Numbered from the stretch's first letter, positions 19,172 to 28,219 are shown. The stretch is 64,000 nt of DNA from Glycomyces amatae (GCF_020991375.1 NZ_JAJLQZ010000001.1:62001-126000); one strand, 5' to 3'. The notes: a model not told the origin generated them from the letters alone. Numbers and translations are program-made.

Positions 19172-20415
19172 GCGGCCCCTCCGGCGAAGGTGTCGCGCAG
19201 CTCGATGTCGCCGGCGACGACGCCGGCCAGCCGGCGCACGCCCTCCCGGATGGACTCGGCGGTCTGGGTCGAGAAGTTCAAGCGCATCTCCCTGCGGCCG
19301 TTGCCGTCGGCGTAGAAACCGGTGCCCGGGACGTACGCGACGCGCTCCTGGAGCGCCCGCGGCAGCATCGCCTTCGAGTCCAGGCCCTCGGGCAGGGTGG
19401 CCCAGATGAACAGGCCCCCGCCCGGGACGGTCCACGTCATGCCCTCGGGCATGTAGTCGCCGAGCGCGCCCAGCAGGGCGTCGCGGCGGTCCCGGTAGAG
19501 GGTGTTGAACACCTTCACCTGCTGGCGCCACTCCATCTCGGTGAGGAACCGCAGCGTCGCCTCCTGCGTGAGCCCCGAGGGGCACAGGATGGACGCCTCG
19601 ATCGCCAGGAGCAGCTTGTCCCGCACGGCCGGCGGCGCGAGGACCCAGCCCAGGCGCAGGCCCGCCGCGAAGATCTTCGAGACGGTGCCGAGGTAGATCA
19701 CGCCGCGCTCGGCGCGGGCGCGCAGCGGCGCGGGCGGGGCGCCCTCGAAGCTGATCATCGAGTACGGGTCGTCCTCGATGACGAGCAGGCCGTGCCGCTC
19801 GGCGATGGCGAGGACCTCCTCGCGGCGGTCCTCGGTGAGCGTGACGCCGGCCGGGTTCTGGTAGGTCGGGATCGTGTAGAGGAACTTCGCGCGGCGCCCT
19901 TCGCGCTCCAGGGCCGCGAGTCCCTCCTCGAGCCCGGCGGGGACGAGCCCGTCGTCGTCCATCGGGAGGTGCCGGACGTCGGCCTGGGCGGCCTGGAAGG
20001 CCCCCAGCGCGCCGACGTAGGTCGGGCCCTCGGCCAGGACGATGTCGCCCGGGTCGAGGAAGGTGCGGGCGAGCAGGTCCAGGCCCTGCTGGGCGCCGGT
20101 GGTGAGGACGAGGTCGTCGGCCGAGGCGCGGATGCCGGACCGGGCCAGGACGCCGCACAGCTCCTCGCGCAGCGCGACGCTGCCCTGGCCGGGGCAGTAG
20201 CCGAGGGCCTCGGCGCCGACCTGGGAGAGCAGGCGGGTGAACATCTCGCCGAGCTCGTCCATCGGGAGCGCGGCGGTGTAGGGGTTCCCCCCGGCGAGGG
20301 AGACGACCTCGGGGCGCGATGCGACCGAGAACAGTGCGCGGATCTCCGACTGTGCCATCCCGTGGACCCGGGATGCGTAGCGACCGGTGTAATCGTCGAG
20401 TGTGGTACCGGACAC
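19168..20415 (-). CDS. PLP-dependent class I/II aminotransferase (2-aminoadipate transaminase-like)
   Basis: A 415-residue fold-type I aminotransferase. The GTG at 20415 has GAGGAGG upstream. Motifs are EVVSLAGGNPYTAALP, LVLTTGAQQGLDLL (cofactor contact), YTIPTYQNPAGVTLTEDRR, LVIEDDPYSMISFEG, the PLP-lysine region LGTVSKIFAAGLRLGWVLAP and the C-terminal RLNFSTQ with the substrate arginine. This matches the LysN/2-aminoadipate and aromatic/branched-chain aminotransferase group. It overlaps ddl by four bases, so the pair may supply amino acids for the cell wall, but that is only inferred from position. Confidence 0.88.
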   Translation of the reverse strand: MSGTTLDDYTGRYASRVHGMAQSEIRALFSVASRPEVVSLAGGNPYTAALPMDELGEMFTRLLSQVGAEALGYCPGQGSVALREELCGVLARSGIRASADDLVLTTGAQQGLDLLARTFLDPGDIVLAEGPTYVGALGAFQAAQADVRHLPMDDDGLVPAGLEEGLAALEREGRRAKFLYTIPTYQNPAGVTLTEDRREEVLAIAERHGLLVIEDDPYSMISFEGAPPAPLRARAERGVIYLGTVSKIFAAGLRLGWVLAPPAVRDKLLLAIEASILCPSGLTQEATLRFLTEMEWRQQVKVFNTLYRDRRDALLGALGDYMPEGMTWTVPGGGLFIWATLPEGLDSKAMLPRALQERVAYVPGTGFYADGNGRREMRLNFSTQTAESIREGVRRLAGVVAGDIELRDTFAGGAA

Positions 20416-20655
20416 GCGGAGACCTCCTCAGATGGTCCTCGTCGCCCGCGACCGGCGGCCGCGGATCGTGCGTCTATGGATGTCGGGGCCGTACGCCGCC
20501 GCGGGCGCGCCCGCCCGGCGCAGACCCTTGCAGGGCTGCTGGGGTGCGGATGCGTTTCGATCAGCCTACGGGACCCCGGCGGTGATCGGACCACTCTACT
20601 AGCACACGCGGTGCGGGCCGCGCGTGTTTTCCGTCATGTGGACCCCTCGGCGACG

Positions 20656-20661
20656 TAGGCT
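20656..20661 (+). promoter_or_regulatory. -10 box of a leaderless GNAT gene
   Basis: TAGGCT ends six bases before the GTG at 20668. That places the expected transcription start on the start codon, and no ribosome site is present. Confidence 0.6.
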
Positions 20662-20667
20662 GTACGG

Positions 20668-21369
20668 GTGCATCGGCGCATGGTCAACCTCACACTCGAC
20701 TCCCTGGAAGACGTTCCGGGGCGTTGCCGCGCCTGCGTGTTCTGGGAGCTGTCGCCCCTGCGCGCGGAGGCGGTGCGCGAGGTGGGCGAGCCCGTCGTCG
20801 AGAAGGAGGCGTGGCTGTCCCACACCCTCCTGGAGTGGGGCGGGTGCGGCCGGATCGCCTACGAGGGCGAGGCCGTCGCCGGGTACGTCACCTACGCGTC
20901 GCCGAAGTTCGTGCCCCGCTCGATGGAGTTCCCGTCCGGGCCGGTCTCGCCCGACGCGGCGCTCCTGATGACCGCATACGTCAACCCGACCTACGCGGGG
21001 ACGGGGCTGGGCCGCCAGCTGGTGCAGACGGTCGCGGCCGACCTGGGGCGGCGGGGGATCTACGCCATCGAGACGTTCGGGGACGCGCGCGGGGAGTCGA
21101 ACGCGTGCCTGGTGCCCGCCGACTTCTACCGCTCGGTGGGGTTCAAGACGGTGCGCAGCGACCCGCGCTACCCGCGGCTGCGGCTGGAGCTGCGTTCGGC
21201 GATCGACCGGAGCGTGGAGGCCGAGGAGTCGATGGAGCTCCACGACCCCGTCGAGTGGTTCAAGCTCGACGACACCGAGCTGGAGCAGTTCTTCGGCGAG
21301 GCGACCACCGGCCGCTCGCGCCTGGACCGGCCCGGGACGCAGCGAGACGGCGACTTCTTCGACCACTGA
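20668..21369 (+). CDS. GNAT family N-acetyltransferase
   Basis: A 233-residue protein. The N-terminus carries CRACVFWEL, a Cys-x-x-Cys motif typical of this actinobacterial subfamily. The acetyl-CoA motif follows as VNPTYAGTGLGRQLVQTVAADLGRRG and then FYRSVGFKTVRSD. The last 50 residues are acidic. GTG 20668 is chosen because TAGGCT ends six bases before it, which suits a leaderless message. ATG 20680 is the alternative. It faces trxA tail to tail. Substrate unknown. Confidence 0.85.
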   Translation: MHRRMVNLTLDSLEDVPGRCRACVFWELSPLRAEAVREVGEPVVEKEAWLSHTLLEWGGCGRIAYEGEAVAGYVTYASPKFVPRSMEFPSGPVSPDAALLMTAYVNPTYAGTGLGRQLVQTVAADLGRRGIYAIETFGDARGESNACLVPADFYRSVGFKTVRSDPRYPRLRLELRSAIDRSVEAEESMELHDPVEWFKLDDTELEQFFGEATTGRSRLDRPGTQRDGDFFDH

Positions 21370-21423
21370 AGGCTTCGGCCGCCGGCCGCTCCGACCGTCG
21401 ACAACGCGGACGGCTCCTGAATG

Positions 21424-21492
21424 TGAAAGCGGATATTCCCGATTTGTCCGCCTTGGGGAGCCCTTGTCTTGAGTCTATCCGCGGGGTGTGAC
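21424..21492 (+). repeat. Conserved intergenic element, copy C
   Basis: It reads TGAAAGCGGATATTCCC, then GATTTGTCCGCCTTGGGGAG, and ends CCGCGGGGTGTGAC. From ATATTCC to GAC it is exactly 60 bases, the same as copy A. It lies between the convergent GNAT and trxA genes, ahead of the terminator. Confidence 0.7.
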
Positions 21493-21517
21493 ACGTCCTG
21501 GCGCCCGTAAAACGCGA

Positions 21518-21561
21518 GCAGTGCTCGGGGCGAAGCCGAACGGCTTCGCCCCGAACACTGC
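21518..21561. terminator. Two-way terminator between GNAT and trxA
   Basis: A 14-bp perfect stem (TCGGGGCGAAGCCG and complement) with a 2-base loop. It is extended by GCAGTG/CACTGC after one mismatch. It serves genes arriving from both sides. Confidence 0.8.
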
Positions 21562-21575
21562 GGTAGTCGTGTTCC

Positions 21576-21890
21576 CTACTGGCCCAGGAACTTGCGGATG
21601 GCGGCCTTGGGCTGGGCGCCGATGAGCTGGTCCGCGGGCTCGCCGCCCTTGAACAGGATCATGGTCGGCACGCTCATCACCTGGTACTTCCGGGTGATCT
21701 CCGGGTTCGCGTCGGTGTCGAGCTTGCGGATCACGATGCCGTCGTTCTCGGCGGCGAGCTCCTCGAGGACCGGGGCGACCTTCTTGCAGGGGCCGCACCA
21801 TTCGGCCCAGAAGTCGACCAGCACCGGCTTGTCGGAGTCCAGCACCTCGGCCTGGAACTCGGCGTCGGTGACGGCTTTGATGGCGCCCAT
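21576..21890 (-). CDS. trxA: Thioredoxin
   Basis: A 104-residue thioredoxin that reduces protein disulfides using electrons from TrxB. It has the active site FWAEWCGPCKKVAP at about residues 24-37, the cis-proline region MSVPTMILFKGG, and a normal length. ATG 21890 is preferred to ATG 21896 because AGGAGG abuts the latter directly and lies six bases before the former. It follows trxB by 33 bases on the same strand. Confidence 0.97.
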   Translation of the reverse strand: MGAIKAVTDAEFQAEVLDSDKPVLVDFWAEWCGPCKKVAPVLEELAAENDGIVIRKLDTDANPEITRKYQVMSVPTMILFKGGEPADQLIGAQPKAAIRKFLGQ

Positions 21891-21923
21891 GGGCATCCTC
21901 CTGTGTGTGTGAACGAGCGGGAA

Positions 21924-22856
21924 TCAGGATTCGAGGTCGGCGAGGTGACGCTCGGCGTCGAGCGCGGCCGCGCAGCCGGTCCCGGCCGCGGTCACCGCCT
22001 GCTGGTAGGTGTGGTCGACGAGGTCGCCCGCCGCGAACACGCCCTCGAGGTTGGTGCGCGTGGACGGCGCGGCCACCTTCACGTAGCCGTTCTCGTCGAG
22101 CTCGACCTGGCCCTTGAACAGCTCCGAGCGCGGGTCGTGGCCGATCGCGATGAACAGGCCCGTCGCGTCCAGGACCCGGGCCTCGCCGGTGACGGTGTCG
22201 ACCAGGTCGACGCTCGCGACCTTGCCGCCCTCGCCGTTGACCTTGGTGACCGCCGAGTTCCAGGCGACCTCGATCTTCGGGTTCGCCAGGGCGCGGTCGG
22301 CCATGATCTTGGAGGCGCGGAACTCGTCCCGGCGGTGCACGATGGTGACCTTCGAGGCGAACTTGGTGAGGAACGTGGCCTCCTCCATAGCCGAGTCGCC
22401 GCCGCCGACCACCGCGATGTGCTGGTCGCGGAAGAAGAAGCCGTCGCAGGTGGCGCACGCGGAGACGCCGCGGCCCATGAGCTCGTTCTCGCCGGGGACG
22501 TTCAGGGGCCGGTACGCCGAGCCCGTGGCGAGGATGACGGTCTTGGCCTGGAACTCCTCGTCGCCGACGCGGACCTTCTTGACCGGGCCCGAGAGGTCGA
22601 CGGCGGTGACGTCGTCGGAGACGAGCTCGGCGCCGAAGCGCTCGGCCTGCTTGCGCCAGGAGTCCATGAGCTCGGGGCCCATGATGCCCTCGGGGAAGCC
22701 GGGGAAGTTCTCGACCTCGGTGGTCTGCATGAGGGCGCCGCCGAACTGGAAGCCCTCGAACACGAGCGGGCGCAGGTCGGCGCGGGCGGTGTACAGCGCG
22801 GCCGTGTAGCCCGCCGGGCCCGAGCCGATGATGATGACGTCGCGGATTTCGCTCAC
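21924..22856 (-). CDS. trxB: Thioredoxin reductase
   Basis: An NADPH-dependent flavoprotein that reduces thioredoxin. It has 310 residues, the low-molecular-weight type. The FAD loop is [20 protein letters not shown], the redox disulfide is ACATCDG at about residues 132-138, the NADPH loop is [15 protein letters not shown] and the second FAD motif is [24 protein letters not shown] 22856 has AGGAG upstream. TAGGAT at 22934-22929 (minus) is a possible -10, so trxBA may have its own promoter as well as read-through from the sigM group. Confidence 0.97.
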   Translation of the reverse strand: MSEIRDVIIIGSGPAGYTAALYTARADLRPLVFEGFQFGGALMQTTEVENFPGFPEGIMGPELMDSWRKQAERFGAELVSDDVTAVDLSGPVKKVRVGDEEFQAKTVILATGSAYRPLNVPGENELMGRGVSACATCDGFFFRDQHIAVVGGGDSAMEEATFLTKFASKVTIVHRRDEFRASKIMADRALANPKIEVAWNSAVTKVNGEGGKVASVDLVDTVTGEARVLDATGLFIAIGHDPRSELFKGQVELDENGYVKVAAPSTRTNLEGVFAAGDLVDHTYQQAVTAAGTGCAAALDAERHLADLES

Positions 22857-23038
22857 CGGGTTCGCTCCTGTGGTTCGGCGCTCCGGGTCGGCTCCCGGGA
22901 GTGCGGTGGATCTGGCAGCTTCAACGCCATCCTATTGACCCGAAATTCCACGTCCCGACGCTGTGGCGGGCTTGTGACAGGCGCATGGGCCGATCGTGGG
23001 CAAGCTCACTCGACGGCTGTGGCGGGTGAGGTGGATGA

Positions 23039-23194
23039 GGGCGCGCAGCGCCCTCGGGTTCGGGGAGTGGTGAGCGCAGCGAGCCGGTCGGGCGGGGTGA
23101 CGGGTGCGGGTGGGAGGGCGGGCGCGCAGCGGCCTCCGGTTTGGGGAGTGGTGAGCGCAGCGAGCCGGATGGGCGGGGTGACGGGTGCGGGTGG
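23039..23194 (+). repeat. Direct repeat, two copies of about 75 bp, period 81 bp
   Basis: GGGCGCGCAGCG begins both copies (23039 and 23120). Both contain GGGGAGTGGTGAGCGCAG and end GACGGGTGCGGGTGG. The second copy touches the stop codon of the anti-sigma gene. The rest of the 338-base trxB upstream gap shows no gene. Confidence 0.85.
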
Positions 23195-23983
23195 TCAGGG
23201 CTGGACGGCCAGCGTCTCGACCACGCCCTCGCCGCACGCCGGGGTGAGGGCCACCGCGGTCTCGCCCGCGTCGGCGGAGAGCAGCAGCACCATGAGCGCG
23301 GGCTCGGACTCGTAGCGGGCGAAGTCGACCGCCAGCAGCAGGCTCCCGAACCGCTCGGTGACGGCCTCCTCGCAGCGCTGCCAGGACTCGCCGCCCGCGG
23401 CCAGGTCCGCGAGCTCGGCGGGGACCTCCCCGGCGGTGGAGTCGGCGCCGAGCGAGCGCAGGGCCTCGAGCAGGTCCGCGTCGGCGCTGTAGTCGCTGCC
23501 GGTGGCGAACGTCTCGACCCCGGCGATGAGGCCGTCGAAGTCGTCGCCGGGCGCGCGGGTCTCCCCGCTCATGGTCTGGTCGTCCTCCCCGGCGGCCTCG
23601 GGGGCCGCCTCCTCCTCGACCGCGCCCTGGTCCCCGGCGGCGTCCTCGCTGCCCTGGACCGCGGACGACCCCGCCTCGTCGGCGGGGGCCGCGACGTACT
23701 GGAGGGCGACGCCGACCGCGCCGACGGTGACCAGCACGGCCGCGGCGGTGCTGAGGATCGCGTACCGGACCCGCTTGGGGCGCAGGCGTTCGGCCCACCG
23801 CTCGAAGAGGCCCGCGCGGGCGGGCGCGGGCGCCGGGGCGCCGTGGAGCCGGTCGGCGGCGGGCAGGGACTCCAGGACCCGGTCGAGCCGGTGGGCGACC
23901 TGCCCGGGAAGGTCGGGGTAGCCGTCGGAGGCCTCGCGCAGGAGGCGGCCGGCCTCGGCCTCGGCGTCGCGGTGCTGGCTCAT
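23195..23983 (-). CDS. Putative anti-sigma factor for SigM (RsmA-like position)
   Basis: A 262-residue single-span membrane protein. The cytoplasmic N-terminal part (1-73) is charged and helical. A helix at about 74-95 (YAILSTAAAVLVTVGAVGVAL) leads to an extracellular acidic, Ala/Glu-rich linker and a folded C-terminal domain with two cysteines (SWQRCEEAV and LTPACGEGV). Its ATG overlaps the stop of the preceding sigma factor gene (ATGA), the standard arrangement of a sigma factor and its membrane regulator. In mycobacteria the gene between sigM and trxB encodes the anti-SigM factor. Function is inferred from position, because sequence similarity to known anti-sigma domains is weak by eye. 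Confidence 0.7.
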   Translation of the reverse strand: MSQHRDAEAEAGRLLREASDGYPDLPGQVAHRLDRVLESLPAADRLHGAPAPAPARAGLFERWAERLRPKRVRYAILSTAAAVLVTVGAVGVALQYVAAPADEAGSSAVQGSEDAAGDQGAVEEEAAPEAAGEDDQTMSGETRAPGDDFDGLIAGVETFATGSDYSADADLLEALRSLGADSTAGEVPAELADLAAGGESWQRCEEAVTERFGSLLLAVDFARYESEPALMVLLLSADAGETAVALTPACGEGVVETLAVQP

Positions 23984-24714
23984 CGGTTCCCCTCCTCCCG
24001 GCCGTTGGCGGTGCCGCTCGTGGCTCCTGGTTCGACGCCGCGCTGCGGCGGCGGGTTCCCCTCGCCCCGCGCGGCCGGTCCGAACTCGGGCAGGCGCGCC
24101 GCGAGGCGCCTGCGGGCCCGCGAGGCCCGCGACTTCACCGTCCCGGGCCGCACGTCGAGGATCGCGGCGACCTCCTCGACCGGGTAGCCGAGCATGTCGA
24201 TGTAGACGAGCACGGCCCGCTGCTCGAACGGGAGCTCCGCGAGCGCCCGGTGGACGCTGAGCCGCAGCGCCGCCTGCTGCGGGTCCCCGTCCGGGTCGGC
24301 GGCCCGCGGGGCGGCCGCCGCGAGGTCGTCCTCGGGCAGCGGCACCGTGGGGCGGCGCCCGGCCGCCCGGATCCGGTCCAGGCAGGCGTTGACGACGATC
24401 CGGTGCAGCCAGGTGGTGACCGCCGCGGACCCGCGGAAGGACCCGGCGGCCTGGTAGGCCTTGATCATCGCGTCCTGGAGCGCCTCGGCGGCGTCCTCGG
24501 GGTCGGCGAGCGTGCGCACCGCCACCGCCCAGAGCCGGCCGCGGTGGCGGCGGAACAGCTCCCCGAACGCCTCCCGGTCGCCCTCGACGTGGCGGCGCAG
24601 CAGCGCGGCGTCGCCGAGGGCCTCGCGGTCGGGCGCCGGCCCGCCGAAGCCGCCGTCCGCGCCGGGTGCGGCGCCGTCGGCGGGCCCGGGCCGGGGCGGG
24701 AGCGGGGCGGGCAC
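23980..24714 (-). CDS. sigM: ECF RNA polymerase sigma factor, SigM-like
   Basis: An extracytoplasmic-function sigma factor of 244 residues. Region 2 runs from AALLRRHVEGDREAFGELFRRH through LADPEDAAEALQDAMIKAYQ and TTWLHRIVVNACLDRIR. Region 4 has LPFEQRAVLVYIDMLGYPVEEVA and GTVKSRASRARRRLA. GTG 24714 has GAGG upstream. Downstream lies its membrane partner, then trxB and trxA. Upstream are the pseudokinase and murJ, exactly the mycobacterial sigM neighbourhood. It is likely to respond to envelope or redox stress, by family analogy. The Pro-rich first ~30 residues may be dispensable. Confidence 0.92.
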   Translation of the reverse strand: MPAPLPPRPGPADGAAPGADGGFGGPAPDREALGDAALLRRHVEGDREAFGELFRRHRGRLWAVAVRTLADPEDAAEALQDAMIKAYQAAGSFRGSAAVTTWLHRIVVNACLDRIRAAGRRPTVPLPEDDLAAAAPRAADPDGDPQQAALRLSVHRALAELPFEQRAVLVYIDMLGYPVEEVAAILDVRPGTVKSRASRARRRLAARLPEFGPAARGEGNPPPQRGVEPGATSGTANGREEGNR

Positions 24715-24726
24715 GGGAAGCCTCGG

Positions 24727-26217
24727 CTACCGGACGAACACGTTGATGTCGGAGATGGTGAGCTTGAACCCGCCCGAGGCGGGCGGCAGCTCGGTCACCC
24801 AGACCACGATGAAGCGGGTCGCCTCGCCACCGGTCTGGAGTTCGATGTTGGTGTCGGCGTCCTCGACCGGCTCGGCCAGGACCGAGAAGTCGTCCACGAT
24901 GGCCTGGTCGCCGTCGGAGGAGTCGCCGGGGTCCTCGTCGCCCGCGAGCAGGCCGACCGTGGCGCCCGCGCTGGTCATCTGGACCCGGACCGAGGCGACC
25001 TCCTGCTCCTCGCCGAGGTCGATGAGGATGCCCATGCCCGGCTTGAGGTTCCCGAACGCCGGGTCGTTGTAGTAGGTGTTCGTGGACCACCCGGTGGAGG
25101 CGTTGCCGTCGATGACGGCCTCGACGCCCTCGCCCTGGTCGCGGTCGCCGTCGGGCGGGTCGACCACCCGGATCGCGTCCTCGGACAGCTCCACTTCGCT
25201 GGGCGCGGCGACCTCGGTGGTCTCCTCGGGGGCCTCGGCGCCGGTGTCGGCGCCGGCGACCTGCTCGTCGGCCTCGGCCGGGTCGTCCTCGCCGCCGAAG
25301 ACGAGCGCGCTGGTGACCACGCCGCCGAAGATGACCGCGGCGATCACGGCCGCGACCACCGCGAGGCGCTTCATGCCCGCGGGCGGCGTGTCGGGTCTGA
25401 AGCGGCCGAGGTTCATCGAGCTGAGGACGCCCCCGCCGGCCGCGGGCTGGAGGGCCGTGGGCTCGGCGCCGCCGGCCTCGACGAGGCGGCGCAGCTCGAC
25501 CGCGAGCTCCGCGGCGGACGGCGGGGCCTGCGTGTGGTCGAGGAGGTCGGCGGTGAGCTGCGAGACCCGCGGCGGCAGGCCCTGGACGACCGTGGCGGCG
25601 TCGAGGACGCGGCCCCACTCGTCGGTGGCGGCGTCCGGCAGGCCCGTGTTCTCGGCCGGGACGACGCGCGGCCAGGTCCCGGTCAGGCACGCGTACAGGG
25701 TCGCGCCGAGCGCGCGCACGTCTTCGACGGCGGTGTTGCCCGGCTCGTTGCGCGGCTCGGTGACCATGACCCGGTCGTCCTCGGACAGGAGGATCGTGCC
25801 CGGGTGCAGGTCGGCGTGGGTGACGCCGCCTTCGTGGAGGGCGGCGACGGCGTCGGCGACGGAGGCGACCAGTTCGATCGCGTGGGCGGGTTCGAGGGTC
25901 TGGCGCTCGAGCACGCCGCGCAGGGACGAGCCGTTGACCCACTCCCTGACGACGTAGGCGAACCGGCCCTCGTCGACCGCGTCGTACACGTCGACCATCG
26001 AGTCGACGTGCGCGCGGGAGGCGGCGACGGCGGCGGTCATGGTGGGGGCGGCGTCCTCGCCGCCGGGGGAGCGCAGGACGACCGCGACGGAGCGGTGCAG
26101 GAGGACGTCGACGCCCCGCCACAGCTGGCGGTGCCCGTTCGCGCCTCCGACGTGCTCTTCGAGGCGGTACCGCTCCGCGAGCAGGTCGCCCACGGACGGC
26201 ACTTCGGCAGAACTCAT
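24727..26217 (-). CDS. MurJ-associated membrane pseudokinase
   Basis: A 496-residue single-span protein. Residues 1-270 have a protein-kinase fold, starting LAERYRLEEHVGG with the glycine loop degraded. The catalytic loop reads HADLHPGTILL, with Asp kept but the metal-binding Asn replaced. The DFG motif is absent (VMVTEPRN follows), and the late helix DVRALGATLYACLTG is recognisable. A helix at about 283-307 leads to an external Thr/Glu linker and a discoidin-like domain (VIDGNASTGWST, FIVVWVTELPP). In M. tuberculosis the MurJ homologue carries a pseudokinase and an external domain fused at its C-terminus. Here they are a separate gene directly after murJ. It probably scaffolds FHA proteins and controls lipid II flipping. 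Confidence 0.85.
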   Translation of the reverse strand: MSSAEVPSVGDLLAERYRLEEHVGGANGHRQLWRGVDVLLHRSVAVVLRSPGGEDAAPTMTAAVAASRAHVDSMVDVYDAVDEGRFAYVVREWVNGSSLRGVLERQTLEPAHAIELVASVADAVAALHEGGVTHADLHPGTILLSEDDRVMVTEPRNEPGNTAVEDVRALGATLYACLTGTWPRVVPAENTGLPDAATDEWGRVLDAATVVQGLPPRVSQLTADLLDHTQAPPSAAELAVELRRLVEAGGAEPTALQPAAGGGVLSSMNLGRFRPDTPPAGMKRLAVVAAVIAAVIFGGVVTSALVFGGEDDPAEADEQVAGADTGAEAPEETTEVAAPSEVELSEDAIRVVDPPDGDRDQGEGVEAVIDGNASTGWSTNTYYNDPAFGNLKPGMGILIDLGEEQEVASVRVQMTSAGATVGLLAGDEDPGDSSDGDQAIVDDFSVLAEPVEDADTNIELQTGGEATRFIVVWVTELPPASGGFKLTISDINVFVR

Positions 26218-26362
26218 GATGCGGGGTCCTCCCCTCTCAATGCGACCCCGCTGAGGGGTCTGGCCGACCGCGGCCGGTCGTGTTCAGGGGCCGGACGGGT
26301 CGGTTCGCGATCCGTTCGAGTGCGCGCGTCCGGCCAGAGTGCACGTATGGATGGTACTTGCC

Positions 26363-28189
26363 TCATCGTCGCAGCTTTGCGCGCACCGTTGCCTGGAGCG
26401 ACGCCATTTCAGTGACGCGGAATACCAGGCAGGCCGCGAGATACACGCCCACGAGCGCCGTTCCCAGGACGATCGCGGCGCCGAACTGCCCGAGCTTGGA
26501 GGCGGACACGTCGGGCCACGCGAGCCAGCCGCCGTAGGCCGCGGCGCCCGCGATGAGGGCGGCCGCGCCCGAGCGCACCAGGCCGCTCGCGGTCCGGCGC
26601 ATCCTGAGCAGCCCGACGCGCTTGCGCAGCAGGCTCATCGACAGCAGCAGGCTCACCAGGTAGGAGACGCCGTTCGCGGCGAGGAGGCCCGCCACGACCC
26701 ACTCCAGGGGCAGGAGCGCGAACGCCAGCAGGTAGCCGCCGATGCGGATGGCGATCACCGGCAGGTTGAGCAGGCCCACGGTGCGGGTGTCGGTCTGGGC
26801 GTAGAACGCGTAGATCTGGAGCTGGCTGATCGAGAACGGCAGGAGCACGATCCCGACCGCGAGCAGCGCCTGCCCGGTGGCGACGGCCATGGTGTGGTCG
26901 TAGGCGCCCCACTGGAAGATCGCGAGCGCGATCGGCTCGTGCAGGGCGATGAACGCGGCCGCGATCGGCACCAGCAGGAAGCTCGCCAGGCGGATGCCCG
27001 AGGAGAGGTGCTCGACCAGCTCGGGCCAGCGGCGGTCGTCGGCGGCGCGGGTCATGCGCGGCATGAGCGCGGTGATGACCGAGACGGCGACGATGCCGTG
27101 CGCCATCATCATCATGAGGAAGGCGTTGTTGTAGACGGTGGTGCCGGGCACGAACACGCCGCCCGGCTCGTCGGCGCCCGAGGCCGCGTTGGCGATTTTG
27201 ACGACGGCGATGACCGCGATCTGGTTGGCGGCCACGAACAGCAGCGTCCAGGCGGCCATGCGGCGGATGTCGGCCAGCGGCAGGGCCTTGAAGTCGAACC
27301 GCAGCCGCCACCGGAACCCGGCCCGGCGCAGGGCCGGGGCCAGGCACAGCACCTGGATGACCACGCCCGCGGTGGTGCCGCCGCCGAGCAGCAGGATCAT
27401 CCCGTTCGTGACCTGGTCGGCGGTGCCGAACAGCTCGCCGCTCGCGTCCGGTTCGGCGCCGGAGGTGTAGACGGCGAAGAAGACCGCGCCGACGGTGATG
27501 ACCACGAGGTTGTTGATGATCGGGACCCACATGGGGGCGCCGAAGTGCTCGCGGGAGTTGAGCACGCCCGACAGGACCGCGAAGAGCCCGTAGAGCAGCA
27601 GCGCCGGGAGCATGAGGTAGGAGAACTCGGTGACCAGGTCGCGCTGGACCGGTTCGGCCATGGCCGCGGCGATGACCGGCGCGGCCAGGGTGACCACGAG
27701 CGCGGCGCCGCCGAGGACGAGGGCCGCGAGGGTGAGCAGGCGCTGCGCGAACGCGTCGCCGCCGTCGGGGTCGTTCTTGTGGGCCTTGACGAACAGCGGC
27801 ATGATGATGCTCGCGAACACGCCGCCGAGGACGAGCTCGTAGATCATCTGCGGGAAGTACTGCGCGGTCGTGTACGAGTTGCCGAGCAGGCCCGCGCCGA
27901 CGGCCGCGGAGATGACGACGGTCCGCCCGAACCCGGTGACGCGCGAGACGAGGGAGCCCGCGCCCATCAGGAGGCTGGAGCGGACCACGTTCTTGCCCTT
28001 CGGCGCCGGGGGCGGTGGCGTCGTGGGCGTCGGGGCGGGTCCGGCGGCGGTGTACCCGTCGCCGGTCTGGGGTCCGGCGGGGGCGTTCCGGGCGTTCGCG
28101 TCGGGATGGGGGCCCAGGGCGGGGCCTGGCGGCCGGTACCCGAGGCCCCGGTCGGGGCCCGGTCCCGGTCTCGCGCTAGGTTCGGCCAT
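26363..28189 (-). CDS. murJ: Lipid II flippase MurJ (MviN)
   Basis: MurJ moves lipid II across the membrane for peptidoglycan synthesis (MOP exporter superfamily). It has 608 residues with about 14 membrane helices. The first ~65 residues are a cytoplasmic Pro-rich tail. The family start is VRSSLLMGAGSLVSRVTGFGR, followed by YFPQMIYELVLGGVFASI, VSVITALMPRMTRAADD and QIYAFYAQTDTRT. ATG 28189 is used because the open frame beyond it runs across the divergent pcnA gene. It heads the group murJ-pseudokinase-sigM-anti-sigma on the minus strand, with a 145-base gap before the pseudokinase that holds no gene. Confidence 0.95.
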   Translation of the reverse strand: MAEPSARPGPGPDRGLGYRPPGPALGPHPDANARNAPAGPQTGDGYTAAGPAPTPTTPPPPAPKGKNVVRSSLLMGAGSLVSRVTGFGRTVVISAAVGAGLLGNSYTTAQYFPQMIYELVLGGVFASIIMPLFVKAHKNDPDGGDAFAQRLLTLAALVLGGAALVVTLAAPVIAAAMAEPVQRDLVTEFSYLMLPALLLYGLFAVLSGVLNSREHFGAPMWVPIINNLVVITVGAVFFAVYTSGAEPDASGELFGTADQVTNGMILLLGGGTTAGVVIQVLCLAPALRRAGFRWRLRFDFKALPLADIRRMAAWTLLFVAANQIAVIAVVKIANAASGADEPGGVFVPGTTVYNNAFLMMMMAHGIVAVSVITALMPRMTRAADDRRWPELVEHLSSGIRLASFLLVPIAAAFIALHEPIALAIFQWGAYDHTMAVATGQALLAVGIVLLPFSISQLQIYAFYAQTDTRTVGLLNLPVIAIRIGGYLLAFALLPLEWVVAGLLAANGVSYLVSLLLSMSLLRKRVGLLRMRRTASGLVRSGAAALIAGAAAYGGWLAWPDVSASKLGQFGAAIVLGTALVGVYLAACLVFRVTEMASLQATVRAKLRR

Positions 28190-28219
28190 TCTCGCACTCT
28201 CCGCTAAGCTTGCCCGGCG

